Below are positions 36,501-46,951 of a DNA stretch of 64,000 nucleotides, one piece after another. The notes below the pieces were generated by a model. It saw only the letters and a program-made list of their open reading frames with translations. It was not told the DNA's origin and ran no database searches. Numbering within the stretch: the first letter of the stretch is position 1; each line of letters opens with the position of its first letter. This DNA comes from Hypericum androsaemum (lineage: Eukaryota > Streptophyta > Magnoliopsida > Malpighiales > Hypericaceae): positions 7,361,001-7,425,000 of the forward strand of contig OZ023192.1 of assembly GCA_963995505.1 (NCBI GenBank). The letters are read 5' to 3'. The translations under genes were made by a program, and so were the position numbers.

Positions 36501-37196
36501 CTATAGTGTATTTGAAGTATCGTAACCCTCTTGTATGAACATGTATTTAGATGACTAATGAGAGTTAGCCTCCCTCTTTGCAGCGCTTGTATAGCGGTAT
36601 CAACGTCAAGGCGGGTTCCTACCTTGGCGATGTGCTCTTTCCCTCCTGCGAATTTTTTCACCGAATTTTATCGCATGAGGATTTTACTGAGATCGGTGAC
36701 CGCAACCTCAAAAGAGGAAATTCTGCATCATATAGGAGTAGTAGTGGCCATCGCGATGATGAGACAGAGGGACCTTCAATTTGGAGGTCGAGTTGCGGGT
36801 AGGCCATTTATTTAGGATGTAAGTCAGTTTATTTTCATATTTATATAGCAGAGCTCGCCCCTCTTTTTTTTTTAACTATGCTATGTCCAACGGCTACAAT
36901 TTCTAAGGGCTTGGACAGGATTATTAAAGAAAAGATTCACTATGTAATATATATTACCAATTGCAAGCCAAATTGTAGCTCTTTACTTAATACTAATATT
37001 TCCCTAAAAATAAACCTAATACTAAGTTTTGCGTGAAAAAACTACAAGATCGTTATCGAACTCGAGAAGGTCCGAAGTTGTCATCCCAAAGGCAATCCTA
37101 GTTGAGGAAAAATGAATTGTATTAAGAAAGTAGGAAAAAAAGAGAGTAGGGGTTTTTTGTGTATGATTTGTAGTGTCCCTAAACGTAACTCCGACC
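36501..37196. other. Intergenic DNA
   Basis: 36501-36820 may continue the LINE remnant. The rest is AT-rich spacer without features I can name. Confidence 0.3.
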
Positions 37197-37771
37197 TAGG
37201 GGTGAGCATTTGGATAATCTGAATTATCCAAAATTAGTATTTTTTGATCCGAATCTGAATAATAAATTATCCAAAATTTAAAATCTGAAATTATTTTGGA
37301 TATGGATTCGGATAATTTGAATCATCCAAATTTTTTAAAAACTAAACTAAATCCTCATAAAAAAACTCAAACAAAAACTTGACAAGTTTTTCATTGGGTG
37401 TGTCACTTGTTGGGTAGTTAGGAGTTGCCTTTGGTTGCTCTCCTTACACTTACCGGGTTCTGCAAGTGTTTGGCTGGACGCCAAGGAGAACGGCAGAGGT
37501 AGGTCATGGTAAAGTGGGTAATTTGTTTTTAAGGCTTTAAACTTACTAATTTAGTTTTATATAGTTAGCCCAGCCCATAAAAGCTAAGTAGATGGATTAC
37601 AAATTTTAGATAATTGGATAATCTGAATTTATGTCTTTCTTATCCGAATCTAAATCTGAATCTGAGATAAATTTTTTGATAATCCGAATCCGAATCCGAA
37701 CACATTATTATCCAAATCTGAATTCAAAAAAAATTTCGGATAACAGATATCGGATTTTTTGCTCATCCCTA
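37197..37771. mobile_element. hAT-like non-autonomous element, 575 bp
   Basis: Termini are TAGGGGTGAGCA (left) and TAGGGATGAGCA (right, read inward), flanked by CTCCGACC and CCTCGACC (6 of 8 matching), a worn 8-bp duplication. Subterminal DNA is packed with TCCGAAT/ATTCGGAT and ATTATCC/GGATAAT words on both strands, as in transposase-binding subterminal repeats. The centre (37380-37510) is GC-richer with no useful frame. Confidence 0.62.
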
Positions 37772-38173
37772 CCTCGACCTATACTTATATACAAAAAAGA
37801 CACATAGTCCCCGCCTACTACCTAAGACCGTGTTTTAGCCAGACACGACGACTTAAAATCTATCTTCTCCTAATGTCTATTGCAATCCGATCCGGACTTC
37901 TTCGGCTTCATGAAATTTATCCATCTTCAACTTCTATCTCGTCTTCTCGAATCCAAGTCCATCTCTAACTTTGGGAGTCCGAATCAGTCTGACCTCCTTG
38001 AACTCGTCTACCTCTTCCGAACTCTGTCTTATTCCGATCTCTTTGTGTCCTTGCTCGACCAACCTTCTTTGGAGTTCATCCTAGCCCGACCTCTTTGTCT
38101 TCTCATTTTGCTAACCTTTCCTGTGTTCTACCTCAGTTGGGTTTCCCAATCTCAACTGCCTTAGATCCCTTTA
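37772..38173. other. Intergenic DNA
   Basis: Pyrimidine-rich spacer with no gene recognised. Confidence 0.3.
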
Positions 38174-38381
38174 GGGAGCAGATTGGGTCCTGGACTTGAA
38201 AAAGTAGCCAAGACCAATCTGGATAAAATAGGAGCTATTAGATCATGTAAATTAAAAAAAATACGGATCTAACGATCAATATTAAGCGGGATAGTTTGGT
38301 ACTTTAACACTCTCTTATTGGTCCCTCTCTCCCCCAAATCTTAGGGCTTTTGAAGGTAACACTCCTCTCTATCTCTATCTA

Positions 38382-38421
<40 letters not shown>

Positions 38422-38536
38422 CCTCCGTCATCTCTCTCCCTCTCTTCTTCCTCTTCTCCTTCTTCCTCTCTCCTCTTCTTCTTACAAGATACACACAGTC
38501 CTAAAAGTTGAAGTTAAGTTGCAAAAAGATCGTTAG

Positions 38537-39069
38537 ATGGGAAACGGCGTTACGAAGGTGAGCCATTGCTTTGCGATAAGCGAGGGGGACGTCTCACGGC
38601 GTCGAAGTCGAAGAGGAAGATCTGGACAAGATCGAGACCAAAGTCAAACAAATGGTGGCAGAGCTTTTGGAGGCCCGCGCCACCCTCCCCGGCCTCCTCA
38701 CCTCCACCATGTCCTCCCTCCTCTCTACCCGCCATCCCAACGATACCATCTCTGATCTCGGGCCCTCGGATCCCGCCGCTCAAGGTGTGTTACCATTTTG
38801 AAACTTGAATCGAGTTCGCGAATGCTCTTTTTTGTGGCTGGGGGAGGGGAATTGATGATTATGCCCCTAGGGCTTCTTTTTGCGCAGGGGTGAGAGAGTG
38901 GGAGCGGGAGATGGAGGAGAAGGCAAGGCTGGTGAAGGAGAAGATGGGGAAGAACGCGGCGGAGATGCGCGTGGTGTTGAAGAGGTTGAGGGAGTGCGTG
39001 GCTAGGACCAAAAAGCTGCGTTCTTCTTCTTCCTCCTCCGCTTGTAATGGGATCAATAGCATCCACCAT
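38537..39069 (+). pseudogene. Gene fragment encoding a charged helical protein, frameshifted
   Basis: From ATG at 38537 the frame reads MGNGVTK. The convincing coding stretch is in another frame from about 38590: GVEVEEEDLDKIETKVKQMV, then AELLEARATLPGLL and so on. It splices at 38785|GTGTGT to an acceptor ending 38887, continuing VREWEREMEEKARLVKEKMG and MRVVLKRLRECVARTKKL. Both halves are Glu/Lys-rich and predicted helical. I faintly recall plant proteins of this plan, annotated as unknown. The shift between the ATG frame and the main frame, plus a tail running into the AT array, argue for a non-functional copy. Protein family is unassigned. Confidence 0.5.
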
Positions 39070-39074
39070 GCGAG

Positions 39075-39680
39075 TGGTTCGCGATGTTATGATTTAATAG
39101 TTCGCGATGTTATTATATAATGGTTTATGATGTTATGATTTAATAGTTAGTGATATTATCATTTAATGGTTCGCAGTGTTATGATTAAATTGTACGACCG
39201 GTTATATTAAATAGTATGTCTGGTTATGATTTAATGGTTCGCGATGTTATGATTTAATGGTTCGCGATGTTATGATTTAATCGTACGATGGGTTATATTA
39301 AATGCTATGACCGCGATGTTATGATTTAATCGTACGATGGGTTATATTAAATGCTATGACCGATTATATTAAATAGTATGCCCGGTTAAATTAAATGGTA
39401 TGCCCGATTATATTGAATGGTATATCCACTTATATTAAATGGTACGACCGGTTAAATTAAATAGTATGTCTGGTTAAATTAAATGGTATAGCCGAATATA
39501 TTAAATAGTACGTTCAGTTATATTTAATGGTACGACCTATTATATTAAATGGTAGGAATGATTAAATTAAATGGTATGTCCTAATATATTAAATAATATG
39601 TCCGATTAAATTAAATAATATATCAAATTATATCAAATAGTATACTCGTTATATTAAATGGTATGGCTGATTAAATTAAA

Positions 39681-39682
<2 letters not shown>
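39075..39682 (+). repeat. Degenerate AT-rich tandem array, unit about 22-24 bp
   Basis: Repeated units centre on 'ggttatattaaatggtatg(a/t/c)cc'. They grade at the left into 'ggttcgcgatgttatgatttaat'. Units vary in length and sequence. The same motif reappears at 53070-53650. Confidence 0.75.

Positions 39683-39736
<54 letters not shown>
39683..39736. repeat. (TA)n microsatellite
   Basis: About 25 uninterrupted TA dinucleotides at the right edge of the AT-rich array. Confidence 0.9.
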
Positions 39737-39738
<2 letters not shown>

Positions 39739-39884
39739 CAATGGGACACGCTCATCCTACCTTAATATTTTTCCCTCTTTTTATCTATTCTATTCCCACC
39801 AGAACGGTACCGGAAATTGTGCCCAGGACCCAATCTGGTCCCGCCACTCTAACGTGAAAATCAACCATTCCGGCCTCTATACCC

Positions 39885-40625
39885 CTAATGGATCGACAAT
39901 CCCAACTTTTGCTTAGCCTGAGGGATCGACGATCCCCTCACCCGCTGGACCCGGACGGGTCAACGATCCCCTGTATGCTGGAGTGCTTGGATCGACAACT
40001 CACCTTGCCTGGGCACCGGTTGGATCGACTATCCACCTGGAGGTTAACTTGGATCAATTACCACTCAACTTGGAAGCTACTTGGATCGACGACTCAGCCT
40101 CCCCATCAAACTAAATGGATCGACCATCTCAATTACCGGCTAAGTCGAGTGGATCGACCATCTCCACATCAAATGGATCGACGATGTTAGCTTCACGTAA
40201 AGTTAAAGGATCGATGAACATAGCTCCGCGTCGAGTCTATTAGATCGACGATCCTACTTCTACCTTAAATAGTGGATCGACAATCTTGCTTTTGCCTTAA
40301 GCCGATTGGATCGACGATCCTACTTCCGCCTTAAGTTAGTGGATCAACAATCCTCTTTCTCTCCCAAGTCGACCATCACTTACTCTAGAGATCGACCATG
40401 CTTGCTTCATGCCAAGCTGGATGGATCGACCATCCTAGCTTCATGTTAACCATCGAATTGGATTGACAAATCACATGGATCGACGATCCCACTTGCCTAT
40501 TAGGCTTAGGGATCGATGTTCCTCCTCAATTCTGGACTGGGATGGATCCCTGATCCTCCTCTATGCTGGAGTGCTTGGATCGATAATCCTCCTCTTTGCT
40601 GGAGTGCTTGGATCGACCATCCCAG
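39885..40625. repeat. Degenerate array built on GGATCGACNATCC
   Basis: About 24 copies of a 13-bp near-palindromic core (GGATCGAC(G/C/A)ATCC and variants), spaced roughly 30-35 bp apart, occur across about 740 bp. Linkers are C/T-rich. Some are repeated ('tgctggagtgctt' precedes the core at about 39976, 40564 and 40599; 'tacttc(t/c)(a/g)cctta' near 40255 and 40320). The core recurs far more regularly than the linkers. Open frames through it look like by-products of the repeat. Confidence 0.8.
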
Positions 40626-42964
40626 CCAGCTAAGCAACGTTGTCTTTGACCCATTTCTTCTCTGAATTGGAAGAAATCATAAACTACAAATTTGTAGGTT
40701 TATATTTTATCTCTCTAAAATAACTTAAATCATCTTAATCAAAGATCCGAGTCAAAATATATAGCTAATTTACCACAGCTCGATGGTCCTCAACGAGAAA
40801 ACTAGGACTGAGATTTGATGCCTTGTTTTGACCCTCTTCCCAGCAGAATTAGGCCATGCCTTAAAAATGTGAAGTTGGATACCTATCTCTTAGATTGCCA
40901 TTACTTCAAGAATCAACTCATTTTGAAGTTCGAGTCTAAAATTACGGTCAATTTACCAGGGATAGGTGCTCTTTGGGAGTTACTAGCATCCAACTAAGGT
41001 AGCTCCTATAATCCCAATGATTGCCCAACCTAAGAGATTCCTCTTAACTTCGTCAAGTGTCTGACCCCAGATTGGGAAAATTTGGTTGATAATGGAGGAG
41101 AAGGAGCCGCGGGGAAAACCATGAGTGAGAGAGAGAGAGAGAGAGAGGAGAAGGATAGGGAAGAGAGAGGGAATGAGGGAGAATAGGGAGGGTTTTTTAC
41201 ATTTTGTAAATAAATTAAGAACTATTTTGATAATTTATCCAATGCCACATCAAAATCGAATCATCCTAGTCACTACTAATGAGAAAGTCCACGTAAGAAT
41301 CCAAACTATGCCGTTTTGAAAAAAAAAATCGCGGGCAGCCTGAAGGACTTCTTTTTGATAAAAATTGAAATAAGTTACACTTGTTCTATGCGTTTTAAAC
41401 CATAAAGTACCCAAGTAAAAGTTTGTGATACCAAGTACTAAAATGAACTTTTCTCTTGATTTTATTATACTTCTGGGCACTAGTGTGATTTTTGAGCGGC
41501 CAACTTTTTAAGTTATTAAGTTATTAATCATTTTAACATTATTTCTTTGGCGAAAAACAATTTTAACAAGGATGATTGTGGTTATTGATTTTGTGGGCTA
41601 GGGTTTAGCTTGGTACGGAGAGTTTCTAGTACCCTTTTTATTGTGATTTGGGTTCACATTTGTATAAGAAGGGGAATTTTTCGTTAAATGAACTGTTCTT
41701 TATAATTGTGGCTGGTCTATGATGTTCGTTAAGTCCATGTTAATGTTGAGCTTTCGGATAAATGCGAAAGGTGCATTTAGTTTGTATATGCTGAACTAGT
41801 CTAATTGTACTCGAGAAAAATCTTGAAGCACAAATATAGAGGTGCGGTGTTTCTTGAAGAACCAAAACGGAAGCTGCCATGGCTTCTTCTTCTTCTAGTG
41901 CTTCGTGGAGGACTGGGGAACGAGAGAACGATAGAGGCTTGAAGATGAAATTAGGTTAACCTATGGTGGTTACTATTTTTGTTTTTGGTTGATTTTTTTT
42001 AATTGATGGGTTTAGTTCTTGGTATTTATGGTGAGATGTAGAAGTTGAAGAAGGTATATATATATTTTTTTCAAGGGCATTTTTTGCATTTATGTGACAA
42101 AAAAGAAAAAATATTCGCTGACGTCAGAAGGGGTCTCAGAGATTAATAAAACCAAACTTTGAAAATTTTTTAATCTATTTCTATGATATAGGAGAGTAAA
42201 TACCGAATATACCAAACACAAAGAGTCTAGAATAATTTTTCCAAAAATATATGCCCAAGAGGATTTCAAGAGGAGGACACGAATAGTACTTAAACAAGAT
42301 TTAAAAAATACATATTAAAGGGGATGTGAAGGGAAGGGGTACATGGTAGGAATTAAAAAATTAAGGGGAAGGTTACTATCGACTGAATAGGATTACTGTT
42401 GAGTGGATAGGGGATTTAAAAATATTGGTCTCGCCGGAAAATATGAGAAATCGGGGTCACTCTTTGACCCGATTTTAAAAATATTGGTTAATAGGGACGT
42501 CATTATTCTAAGATTAAATGAGGTCTCAAATCCAACCTATAAAAGGGGCCTTCGTATATTATTTCACACACACCAAAAATTCACACATAATTTTATTCTC
42601 CTCTCTCCTCCTTAGCATAGCGTATATATTTTTGTATCGAGTCTGAATTATACAGTCACTAAGAGTTCGCAGGTCGGTCATATTGTCATTTCAATCTGAC
42701 CGCGTGATTGAGTAGTTGTACATTGAAAAGATATCGACGAGTAATTTGAGCTTAAGAGCACACGACTTGCTGTGGCCTAATCTCCGATTATATCTAAATT
42801 TGTGATATTCAAAGAAGAAAACTGAACGCGATCTTTAAGAAAGAAGTACATCGACAATTTGCTCAAACTGTCATCCTGGCTATTCTCTACTGTTTTAATA
42901 TTGTCCTATTACTTTTTCTATATACTAATCGTGTGTGTATATAGTATCTATCCAAATATTGCAC

Positions 42965-42999
<35 letters not shown>

Positions 43000-43895
43000 G
43001 AACTAGATTTAATATCCAACAAATTTTCTAGAGGAAATGATCGGTAGCTAATAAAGTTAAAGAAGAATTGCAAATTATTAAAAAAATAACAAAACTAAAT
43101 AATCATTGATTATCATGTAATGTTTTCATGTGCTAAGTGCGAACATGGGTTATTACTTCGGTGTTCAATGAGTCAGCTGGCCTTAAGTAAATTTGTTTAA
43201 TATTTCTGTGACTTTGATTTTGTTATGGAGTGTTATTGCTATATGAATTAAGTACGATTTATTGGGACCTTTCACCTTTTTTGTATTATCATAGTCAGTC
43301 TAGCACAATAATATATGATCTTTGAATGATTCTGTAAATGTGCAAGTCGATTCCGACCTACACGTTGTATGCTATTGATGCAGCGGAATGTACGAACCAG
43401 CAGCAAGGTAATAGTCTCAATCCGCGAATTGCACAAAAACACGAAAAGCGACCAGATTTGGGGTAAACCCTAGTTTTCTTATTATCAATTCTCAAACTGA
43501 AATAACATACGAGGCTCTCTATATATAGAGCTTGCAAGAGTCCTTCTCTTCCTAAATAATGAAATAATAAACAGAAGCAAACTAGGAAATAAATATAAGA
43601 GTTGTAATCAATCTAGGAAAGCAAATAACTATGAAATAACTAGGAAATCAAATTGCTTGTTGCCTAAGCAACCGTGGAATTCGATCATGCTTCTCCAGGA
43701 GTAACGCGACTTCATCTCCATAAGCTATCACTGGTTTGATGTTTTCTATCCCATTTTTTTTATTGAATTGTTTCATCTGCTTGTGTTTGCCCATCTGCTT
43801 GTTTGCTTGCGGTGGATTTTGATTTATATATAAACATTCCTTCGCCGATTTTAATTGTGACTTTGGTTGCATTCGTCTGAGTTCGTGGTGGACTT
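40626..43895. other. Intergenic DNA with TE scraps and microsatellites
   Basis: No gene is seen. A (GA)n run lies at about 41125-41148. About 42000-42244, read from its right end, begins GGAAAAATTATTCTAGACTC and resembles the Mutator-like termini at 23657 and 25823; no partner arm is found. 42320-43021 has an LTR-like plan (TATA at 42538 CCTATAAAAGG, ending ...ATATCCAACA), not proven. An (AAT)n run is at 42966-42999. 43385-43690 also looks LTR-like, with a TATA palindrome near 43515-43532. Confidence 0.35.
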
Positions 43896-44030
43896 ATATT
43901 GTTGTTGTGAAGGAATAGAAAATTAGTGCTTAGCTTAGGGTTCATGCAAATTAAGGCACGAATATAATATGCGTAATTTAATATACGTTAAGCTAAGCAC
44001 TAATTTTCTATTCCTTCAAAACAACAATAT
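43896..44030. repeat. Near-perfect 42-bp inverted repeat with 51-nt loop
   Basis: The left arm 43896-43937 (starting ATATTGTTGTTGTGAAGG) and the right arm 43989-44030 are reverse complements with one mismatch in 42. The loop is 43938-43988. A transcript would fold to a long hairpin. Confidence 0.9.
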
Positions 44031-44284
44031 ATACGTTAATTTTTTTGGTAAGGCAATATATAGGTTAATTAAATACATGTGCATGAGCTTTTAATGTGGA
44101 TATGGACTTGTAAAGCGCACAAATATTATATAGTCACGTAATTGCTATTATTGCCCCTCAAAAAAAAGTAATTGCTATTATTTAGTTTATAGGTTTCTGA
44201 CTTGGTGAATTTCGTCATAGCACGAATGAATAAAATATATTAATTTGACTAATCGGATGAACTAATTTAAAAGTATTTATTGTT

Positions 44285-46092
44285 TTAGAATTACGAGTAA
44301 ATTTGAAGACGAACTTTTTTTAGGGGCAGAATGTAATAACCATAAAAAAATTAGAATATTTATAAAACTTTGAGCGTTATTGGATAATTTACCAGATATG
44401 CAATTTGCCACCACATTTGACCTAGGAACTAGGGTTATCCATACTCTATTTAAAAAGTTATAAGCCGTCATTATTGGGTGAAAAAAAACTTTTTAAAAGT
44501 TCTCTTCACACTTGTCTTGAATTCTTGGAGTTGGTTCTTGAGGCGTGAAGTTGGGATAATTAAAAGAGATAATTAAATAGAGAGGTAAGTCGGTTTCGGT
44601 CTTATGTTAATGTTGATATCAGTTTCAAATTTAATCGTATTCATCGTCATGTATTTTATTAGGTTTGCGCCTCTGTGTTCACATGATTTCGGAAGGGTAT
44701 AATATATATTTGGGTTACTTGAATTTCGCAGGATTATATATTTTTTTGGTGAAACGCAGGATTATATATTAGGTTACTTGAAGATTGAGTGTATGTGTCG
44801 ATGTTACGTGAATATAATTTATCGGATATACGCTTTCGGATGTGCTTTAGTTTTCTGTGTTCCATGAAGATGCCATTATAATATGAAGCACTCACGCTTG
44901 TAAAATGAAAGGTTGAACATGGACGGTAGATAATTAACTATGGTGTTCTTCATTTTTAGAGTTGGTGATATTTAGATATAGTACTATTAGTACATGGACA
45001 CGTATAAGTATCTAATAATCTTGCTCTTAAATGTTTTATATGTAATATCCTGGTATATGACTCGCACGAAACCTACCTGAATACAATAGTGTCATATTTT
45101 GATTATATATATAATGAATCTGGTAAGACGATTGACCAGGATGTGCAAAATATATGTTGCAAGTGGAATTCTATGACTATATGTTCTGCCTAGGGCTTCA
45201 TGGTTTCGAAGTATTAGGGTGATTATGTTCGTTGCTATTTTTGAAAGATTCTGCCCGTTTTCATTTCCGAAATACTGTCCGTTTCTGTTTTCGAAGTATT
45301 TATATTTCAGATTTTGTTCTGTTGATTTTGGCTACCGAATGTTCCGTTTGATTTCTCTGGCCTTGGGTTATGTTCTATTTTCTGTTCTGACATGCGGGAT
45401 GGTTCCTATGTCTTTTTGGGCCCTGTATAATATGAAAGGGGCTAACGGGTAATCTGAAGTGTGTGTATTCGAATGGATGGACAGTGTAGGAACTATCTGG
45501 ACTCGTGGTGGGGATAACTTTCTGTCTTCTGGGCCTGCATCATGGGAACGGGAGGATATTTATCAGTGCCCTACGAGAATTCTGTCACAATTTTTGTAAA
45601 CTCTGATCTGATATATGGTACATTGTTCTGTTTTTGTCAAATGTTGTCCAGTTATTGAGTTTAGTAACTCACCACAAGTCATACATGTTTCAAATTGCTC
45701 AGGCGTATTCTGTATCATGAAAAGATGTCATAAAGAGTTGGAGCATTTGACATGCCTATTTTTGTCAATTACTTGTTGTACATGTTCTGATTTATCGAGT
45801 GTGTAACTGCAATGTCTGTCCATGCGAGTGTATCTTGATTGAAATGGTCGTAGTTCTGAATAACTAATATATGATTTGGTATATGATTAAATGTGTAATA
45901 TATGTTTCATCGGCTTACTGAGTTGCGTATCCTTAATAATGTGTGATTTGTATTTCAGATTCTACAAGATTGGGGCAGGGATGAGCATCATTTTTGCATT
46001 TACATTTGTATAATGAATCTTAGAAGTAAATTGAGTCTTACAAAGATTATCCACTCTGTGACGTTTGACATGCCTATTTCTGGGGCGTGACA
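44285..46092 (+). mobile_element. Gypsy chromovirus 3' end: pol tail, polypurine tract and long LTR
   Basis: 44290-44331 reads as the typical end of chromovirus pol (about KFEDELF) followed by a polypurine tract (TTTTTAGGGGCAGAA). The LTR runs 44332-46092, starting TGTAATAACC and ending GGGGCGTGACA, termini familiar from Tekay/Del-type elements. It is about 1.76 kb. The 5' LTR and nearly all internal DNA are missing. It ends 21 bp before the first in-frame ATG of the BTB gene. Confidence 0.65.
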
Positions 46093-46951
46093 GGTATCAA
46101 CGGAGATAGAGAGATGGGGGTAACCTTCTCAAAAAAAAGAGAGATGGGGGTAACTGTCCCGGCAAAGGAAGATCAGGGGCGATCCGACTGGGTCCCAGAC
46201 TTTGCTTTTGCCTTCAATGATCACAATTTCTCTGACCGAATACTAAGGATCGAAATCCTTTCGGACTCCCCCACCGAAGATGGCTCCGACAAACCCATCT
46301 TCGCTGACTGCGCCCGCAACCGTAAGCACTGCGATGACCCGGGTTCGCTTCCTCCTCTCTTTCTCTGTGGGATGCACTTTTTTGGTTTCGTGTTGTGTAA
46401 AGTTGTCAACTTTAGTACTTCTAACTGTGAATTTAGAGCTTAGTGAATTTACTTGCTTAGCTTGAAAGGATTGTTAGGATTTTGCATATTAGTGTTCTTA
46501 AATTTATTGTATTATGTATCTAGAAGTTGTTGGGAAGGAGGAGGAGAGGGGCTTGCGTTTATTGTTGGACACGAAGGAGGACGAAGCGATCGTTACAGCG
46601 TACCATGATCTTGACAGTGAAGTGGATACGATGGTTGCAGAATACCAGTCCCACCCTGCTGCAGTTGCCCATACTGGTCTTGTTCAACTTGGTAGTTCTC
46701 TTTTGGAAATTTGGGTGCTTGAGTTTGTATGACTAGTTTAAATTTTGTAGGCGACCACAATACTGCTCCAGGTGTTCTTCGAGTCAGGAACATACATATC
46801 AGTTCTCCTATATTAGCTGCCAGGAGTCCATTCTTCTGTAAGGCGAGTAGTTGAATTCAGTGGCATGTTCTGCTTATTATGTCTTCTCGATCTTTGATCT
46901 GAACTTGTTCTTTTTCAGTTGTTCTCGAATGGGATGAAGGAGTCAGAGCAG

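Larger units (their letters stand above)
38174..39842 (+). mobile_element. TIR element carrying a gene fragment and an AT-rich array
   Basis: The ends are inverted: GGGAGCAGATTGGGTCCTGG at 38174 and GGGACCAGATTGGGTCCTGG read inward from 39842. No convincing target duplication flanks it (ATCCCTTTA against GCCACTCTA). Inside are a (CT)n tract (about 38385-38418), a two-exon gene fragment (38537-39069), a degenerate AT-rich array (39075-39682) and a (TA)n run. The plan resembles gene-capturing Pack-type elements, but the superfamily is not settled. Confidence 0.55.

Noticed and set aside
39888..40190. 100-codon frame reading repeated Asp-Arg-Gln words
   Set aside because: It is a by-product of the GGATCGAC repeat; the frame is lost as soon as spacing changes.
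41500..42244. Third complete Mutator-like element
   Set aside because: Only the right terminus resembles the family; no left arm or 9-bp duplication could be found.
44285..46092. Protein-coding gene in the 45.2-45.8 kb open frames
   Set aside because: These frames fall within the long LTR and show no conserved residues.
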